Shown: piece by piece, positions 59,970 through 64,000 of the stretch
Position numbering within the stretch: position 1 is the stretch's first letter
Layout: every line of letters starts with the position of its first letter
From: Geminicoccus roseus DSM 18922
Lineage (GTDB): Bacteria > Pseudomonadota > Alphaproteobacteria > Geminicoccales > Geminicoccaceae
DNA length: 64,000 bases
Direction: 5' to 3'
Assembly: GCF_000427665.1 (NCBI RefSeq)
Contig: NZ_KE386572.1
Location: 4,960,373-5,024,372, forward strand
Position numbers and translations under genes: made by a program
Notes under the pieces: model-generated
The model's database searches: none
Seen by the model: only the letters and a program-made list of their open reading frames with translations
Told to the model about the DNA's origin: nothing

Positions 59970-60167
59970 CCGGCAGGAGCCGAACCCAGCCTCCCGGGAA
60001 GAACACGACCGGCTTGCGCTGCCGCCCGGACTCCGCCTTCCCTGGATGGGGAGAAGGATTCCTGGCCGGACGACGCTAGGGCTGCTTGATCGGGATCAAT
60101 GCCCGGCAGCGCTGGTCCTGGCAGGGCCTGTCCTCGAGGTGCACCGCCGACGGGAGCAGCAGGCAGG
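59970..60167. other. Intergenic region between sufU-like and the P-type ATPase
   Basis: 198 bp. It contains an FNR/FixK-type dyad (60086-60099). No clear -35/-10 or terminator with a T tract is visible, though one should lie in the first part. The ribosome-binding site is 'CAGGCAGG' just before the ATG, weak in spacing. Confidence 0.4.
60086..60099. promoter_or_regulatory. FNR/FixK-type binding site
   Basis: 'TTGATCGGGATCAA' is a perfect match to the FNR consensus TTGAT-N4-ATCAA. Its centre (60092.5) is about 75 bp upstream of the P-type ATPase start. With activation at -41.5, transcription would start near 60134. The gene is thus likely induced under low oxygen by an FNR- or FixK-class protein. 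Confidence 0.65.
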
Positions 60168-62927
60168 ATGGCAAGCGCGCGCGACGAGCAGTTGGAGCGG
60201 CCGGACCGGCCAGAGGCTTCGGCCTGGCATGCGCTGCCGGCCGAGGATGTCCTCGGATCCTTCGCAGCGGCGCGCTCCGGACTGTCCAGCGAGGAGGCGC
60301 GCCGCCGGCTGGCCGAGCACGGCCCGAACAGCCTGCCCGAGCCCGCCACGCGCCACCCGCTGCTGCGGTTCCTGGCCCAGTTCGACAACGCCCTGATCTA
60401 CTTCCTGCTGGCGGCGGCGGCGGCGGCGGTGGCGATCGGCCACCATGTCGACGCGGCGGTGATCGTGGCGGTGGTGCTGATCAACGCTTTGGTGGGCTTC
60501 GTGCAGGAGGGCCGGGCCGAGGAGGCCCTGGCCGCCATCCGCCAGATGATCTCGCCCCAGGCCACGGTGCTGCGCGAAGGGCGTCGCCGGGCGGTGCCGG
60601 TCCACGAGCTGGTGCCGGGCGACATGGCGCTCCTGGAAGCCGGCGACCGGGTGCCGGCCGACCTGCGCCTGGTCCGCGCCCGCGGCCTGCTGGTCGACGA
60701 GGCGGCGCTGACCGGTGAATCGGTCGCCGCCGAGAAGGACGAGCGACCGGTCGAGGCCGGCGCCGCGCTGGGCGACCGCCGCTGCATGGTCTATTCCGGG
60801 ACGCTGGTGCTGGCCGGCCAGGGCAGCGGCGTGGTGGCCGCGACCGGGTCCGCCACCGAGATCGGCCATATCAGCCGGCTGATCGGCTCCGTGCAGCAGC
60901 TCACCACCCCCCTGCTGCGCCAGATCGACCATTTCGCCACCCGCTTCACCTGGGTGGCGCTGGTCGGCTCGGCATTGCTGTTCGCCTTCGCGGTGCTGCT
61001 GCGCGGCTATCACTGGTCCGAGGCGCTGATGGCGGTGGTCGCGGTGTCGGTGGGCCTGATCCCGGAAGGGCTGCCCGCCGTGATCACCATCACCCTGGCG
61101 GTGGGCGTGCGCCGGATGGCGGCGCGCAACGCGGTGGTGCGCCGCCTGCCCGCGGTGGAGACGCTGGGCGCCACCTCGGTGATCTGCTCCGACAAGACCG
61201 GGACCCTCACCCGCAACGAGATGACCGCCCGGCAGGTGGTCACCCCGGCCGGCCGGCTCGAGGCTGCGGGCTCCGGCTACGCGCCCGAGGGCGGGCTGGC
61301 GGAGGAAGGCGGCGGCAGCGTCGCGGCCTCCCTGCCGCTCCTGCAAAGCTGCGTGCTCTGCAACGATGCCGAACTGCACGAGCAGGCCGGCCAGTGGAGC
61401 GTGAACGGCGATCCCATGGAAGGCGCCCTGGTGGCGCTGGCGATGAAGGCCGGGCTCGATCCCGCTGCCCTGCGCCGGGGCTGGCCCAGGCTCGACGAGA
61501 TCCCATTCGATGCCCAGCACCGCTTCATGGCGACCCTCCACCAGGGCCCGGACGGCGAGATCGCGATCTTCGTCAAGGGCGCGCCCGAGCGCCTGCTCGC
61601 CATGGCCGCCCGGCAGGCCGGCCCGGATGGCGGAGAGCAGCCCGTCGACCACCGCTTCTGGACCGAGGCAATCGCTTCGGCAGCCGCCGAGGGCGAGCGG
61701 GTCCTGGGCTTCGCCGCCGGCCGGCTGGACAAGGCGCCCGAGCGCCTGGCCTTCGGCGATCTGGACGGCAGCCTGGTCTTTCTGGGGATCGTCGGCTTCA
61801 TCGACCCGCCGCGCGACGAGGCGCTGGCGGCGATCGCCGAATGCCGCTCGGCCGGGATCGACGTGAAGATGATCACCGGCGACCATGGCGCCACCGCCGG
61901 TGCGATCGCCCGGCAACTGGGCCTGGCCGAGGCGCCCGAGGTGGTGACCGGCTCCGCCCTGGACGGCCTGGGCGAGCAGGACCTGCGGGCCCTGGCGAAG
62001 CGTGCCGCCGTGTTCGCCCGCACCAGCCCCGAGCACAAGCTGCGGATCGTGCAGGCCCTCCAGCAGGAGGGGCAGGTGGTGGCGATGACCGGCGACGGCG
62101 TCAACGACGCCCCCTCGCTCAAGCAGGCCGATGTCGGGGTCGCCATGGGCCGCAAGGGCACCGAGGCCGCCAAGGAAGCCGCCGAGATGGTGCTGCTCGA
62201 CGACAATTTCGCCTCGATCGTCGCCGCCGTCCACGAGGGCCGCACCGTCTACGACAACATCCAGAAGGTGATCGCCTGGACCCTGCCGACCAATGGCGGC
62301 GAGGCCCTGGCGGTGATCGCCGCCATCCTGTTCGGCTTCACCATGCCGATGACCGCGGCACAGATCCTGTGGATCAACCTGGTCACCGCGGTGACCCTGG
62401 GCCTGGCCCTGGCGTTCGAGCCGGCCGAGGCAGGGGTGATGGCCCGCCCGCCGCGCCGCGCCGGCGACCCGCTGCTCTCGCCCTTCCTGCTCTGGCGGGT
62501 GGTGCTGGTCTCGCTGCTGTTCACCGGCGCGGCGCTGGGCGTGTTCTTCCACGCGCAAAGCCGCGGCTACGACCTGGAGATGGCAAGGACCCTGGTGGTG
62601 AACACGCTGGTGGTGCTGGAGATCTTCTACCTGTTCAGCGTCCGCTACCTGAACATGACCTCGATCACCCTGAAGGGGATGCTCGGCACCCGCAGCGTGC
62701 TGGTGGCGCTGACGGTGGTGATCCTGGCGCAGCTCGGCTTCACCTACCTGCCGGTGATGCACGCGCTGTTCGACAGCCGCCCGGTGGCAATCGGCGACGG
62801 GCTGATGATCCTGGCGCTCGGTGTTGCCCTGCTGCTGGTGCTGGAGGCGGAAAAGGCCGTGCTGCGGCGGGCCGGGGTGATCGGGCGGCGCGGCGGCCGG
62901 GTGGTTAGCACGGCCCCTGCCCCGTAG
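60168..62927 (+). CDS. P-type cation-transporting ATPase (P2-like)
   Basis: 919 residues. Phosphorylation site Asp342 in 'SDKTGTLTRNEM', actuator motif 'LTGESVAAEK', nucleotide-binding 'KGAPERLL', and hinge 'MTGDGVNDAPSLKQADVG'. TM4 reads 'GLIPEGLPAVITI', as in P2A calcium pumps, and TM5 'TNGGEALAV' keeps Asn and Glu. TM6 'WINLVTAVTLG' has Ala where SERCA has the Ca2+-ligand Asp ('NLVTD'), so calcium specificity is doubtful. A (GCG)n run encodes an Ala7 stretch at about 82-88. Start at MASARDEQ; longer frame upstream unsupported. Probably low-oxygen regulated. Confidence 0.85.
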   Translation: MASARDEQLERPDRPEASAWHALPAEDVLGSFAAARSGLSSEEARRRLAEHGPNSLPEPATRHPLLRFLAQFDNALIYFLLAAAAAAVAIGHHVDAAVIVAVVLINALVGFVQEGRAEEALAAIRQMISPQATVLREGRRRAVPVHELVPGDMALLEAGDRVPADLRLVRARGLLVDEAALTGESVAAEKDERPVEAGAALGDRRCMVYSGTLVLAGQGSGVVAATGSATEIGHISRLIGSVQQLTTPLLRQIDHFATRFTWVALVGSALLFAFAVLLRGYHWSEALMAVVAVSVGLIPEGLPAVITITLAVGVRRMAARNAVVRRLPAVETLGATSVICSDKTGTLTRNEMTARQVVTPAGRLEAAGSGYAPEGGLAEEGGGSVAASLPLLQSCVLCNDAELHEQAGQWSVNGDPMEGALVALAMKAGLDPAALRRGWPRLDEIPFDAQHRFMATLHQGPDGEIAIFVKGAPERLLAMAARQAGPDGGEQPVDHRFWTEAIASAAAEGERVLGFAAGRLDKAPERLAFGDLDGSLVFLGIVGFIDPPRDEALAAIAECRSAGIDVKMITGDHGATAGAIARQLGLAEAPEVVTGSALDGLGEQDLRALAKRAAVFARTSPEHKLRIVQALQQEGQVVAMTGDGVNDAPSLKQADVGVAMGRKGTEAAKEAAEMVLLDDNFASIVAAVHEGRTVYDNIQKVIAWTLPTNGGEALAVIAAILFGFTMPMTAAQILWINLVTAVTLGLALAFEPAEAGVMARPPRRAGDPLLSPFLLWRVVLVSLLFTGAALGVFFHAQSRGYDLEMARTLVVNTLVVLEIFYLFSVRYLNMTSITLKGMLGTRSVLVALTVVILAQLGFTYLPVMHALFDSRPVAIGDGLMILALGVALLLVLEAEKAVLRRAGVIGRRGGRVVSTAPAP

Positions 62928-62983
62928 ATCGGCCGGGCCGGCTCGGCTAGGTTCGCCCGGGCAGCGGCAAGGGACGGGGCACG

Positions 62984-64000
62984 ATGGACGCGACCGACAT
63001 CCTGATCGGCAAGGCCGGGGTTCTGGACCAGCATCTGCTGCTCCGCCAGGCCAACCGCCACGGCCTGGTCGCCGGCGCCACCGGCACCGGCAAGACCGTG
63101 ACCCTGCAGACCCTGGCCGAAGGCTTCGCCCGCGCGGGCGTGCCGGTGTTCGCCGCCGACGTGAAGGGCGACCTGTCCGGCATCGCCAGGCCGGGCACGC
63201 TCGACTCCAAGCTGGCCGAGCGCGCCCGGGCGCTGGCGATCCCGGGCTGGGCGCCCATGGCGATGCCCACCATCTTCTGGGACGTGTTCGGCGAGCAGGG
63301 CCATCCGGTCCGCACCACCGTGGCCGAGATGGGACCCTTGCTGCTGGCCCGCCTGCTCGACCTGAACGACGTGCAGGAGGGCATCCTCAACATCGTGTTC
63401 CGGATCGCCGACGAGGAGAAGCTGCTGCTCCTCGACCTGGCCGACCTGCGCGCGATGCTGGCCGAAGTCGCCGAGCGCGCCGACGAGCTGCGCTCCACCT
63501 ACGGCAATGTCAGCAAGGCCTCGGTGGGTGCCGTGCAGCGGGCGCTGCTGGTCCTGGAGCAGCAGGGTGCCGAGCGCTTCTTCGGCGAGCCGGCGCTGAA
63601 GCTCGCCGACCTGATGCGGGTCGCCCCGGACGGCCTGGGCTACGTGAACCTGCTGGCCGCCGACAAGCTGCTGATGAGCCCGCGGCTCTACACGACCTTC
63701 CTTCTCTGGCTGCTTTCCGAGCTGTTCGAGGAGCTGCCCGAGGCCGGCGACCTGGACCGGCCGAAGCTGGTGTTCTTCTTCGACGAGGCGCATCTTTTGT
63801 TCGACGGCGCGCCCAAGGTGCTGCTGGAGAAGATCGAGCAGGTCTGCCGGCTGATCCGCTCCAAGGGCGTGGGCGTTTATTTCGTCACCCAGAACCCGAT
63901 CGACGTGCCCGAGGAGGTGCTGGGCCAGCTCGGCAACCGCGCCCAGCACGCCCTGCGCGCCTTCACGCCCCGCGACCAGAAGGCGGTGCGCACGGCGGCC
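62984..64000 (+). CDS. HerA-like DUF853 ATPase (YjgR-like), 5' part
   Basis: At least 339 codons; the gene continues beyond the right edge. A 'GGGACGGGGC' ribosome-binding site precedes the ATG. Walker A '[17 protein letters not shown]' (about 26-42), '[11 protein letters not shown]', and Walker B '[14 protein letters not shown]' (about 263-276), then '[11 protein letters not shown]'. DUF853 proteins are hexameric translocase-like ATPases related to HerA; the function is unclear. The '[17 protein letters not shown]'-type N-terminus (here '[17 protein letters not shown]') is the family's usual beginning. Confidence 0.85.
   Translation, partial: MDATDILIGKAGVLDQHLLLRQANRHGLVAGATGTGKTVTLQTLAEGFARAGVPVFAADVKGDLSGIARPGTLDSKLAERARALAIPGWAPMAMPTIFWDVFGEQGHPVRTTVAEMGPLLLARLLDLNDVQEGILNIVFRIADEEKLLLLDLADLRAMLAEVAERADELRSTYGNVSKASVGAVQRALLVLEQQGAERFFGEPALKLADLMRVAPDGLGYVNLLAADKLLMSPRLYTTFLLWLLSELFEELPEAGDLDRPKLVFFFDEAHLLFDGAPKVLLEKIEQVCRLIRSKGVGVYFVTQNPIDVPEEVLGQLGNRAQHALRAFTPRDQKAVRTAA

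Noticed and set aside
60096-62762. An 888-codon minus-strand frame opposite the P-type ATPase
   Set aside because: Repetitive, His/Gln/Arg-rich translation typical of antisense frames.

Overview
The window is about 64 kb of very GC-rich, densely packed DNA from an alphaproteobacterial chromosome, most likely Rhodospirillales or Geminicoccales. That placement is inferred from gene content: a DUF4170 protein, an ScfR/RamB-type regulator beside isocitrate lyase, form-II CO-dehydrogenase-like genes, an alphaproteobacterial-style methionine aminopeptidase and core genes such as gyrA, coaD, queA and tgt. I see no tRNA, rRNA, insertion sequence, prophage, CRISPR array or plasmid module. Coding density is high, many neighbouring genes overlap by 4 bp (ATGA, GTGA or TTGA), and several starts are TTG or GTG.

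Layout, 1-25 kb: the end of a 2-hydroxychromene-2-carboxylate isomerase-like gene and isovaleryl-CoA dehydrogenase; mgtE coupled to NADP-malic enzyme; an orphan larB; an orphan phnM-like amidohydrolase; beta-carbonic anhydrase; a LysR regulator divergent from a Gfo/Idh/MocA oxidoreductase; a GNAT protein; a sulfonate/taurine-type ABC transporter with an OsmC protein; the queuosine genes queA and tgt with coaD; gyrA; a GT2 / AlkP-superfamily / GMC-oxidoreductase operon; and an AlkA-type glycosylase.

25-38.8 kb: a TMEM43-like protein, ETF-ubiquinone oxidoreductase, a Ysc84/SYLF lipoprotein, a hemolysin-III family protein, three consecutive lipoprotein genes (one BamE-like, two paralogous), a TetR/SDR divergent pair with two matching operators, a tandem pair of methionine aminopeptidases of which one has lost its metal site, an EamA permease / amidase / AtzG-like operon and an AceE-like 2-oxoacid dehydrogenase.

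38.8-60 kb: a molybdenum hydroxylase (form-II CO dehydrogenase-like) region in two blocks. Block one is coxG-coxS-coxL-coxM and ends at a strong terminator. Block two holds coxD (MoxR), coxE (vWA), a two-gene XdhC, a HXXEE membrane protein, a second orphan coxL, a molybdopterin-binding/MocA fusion, a SufS-like desulfurase and a SufU-like protein. Together these cover the structural subunits, membrane anchoring, ATPase-driven maturation, cytidylylation of the cofactor and sulfur supply. Between the blocks lie two paralogous 14-cysteine lipoproteins flanking an unknown gene, a DUF4170 gene, isocitrate lyase, its probable ScfR regulator and an OsmC protein. The window ends with a P-type ATPase behind a perfect FNR/FixK-type box and the start of a HerA-like DUF853 ATPase.

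The least expected observations are the pseudo-methionine aminopeptidase next to an intact one, a Tgt with three of four zinc ligands replaced, the paired Cys-rich lipoproteins, and the orphan second CoxL inside the maturation cluster. All functions are read from sequence motifs and remembered family features; no database search was run.
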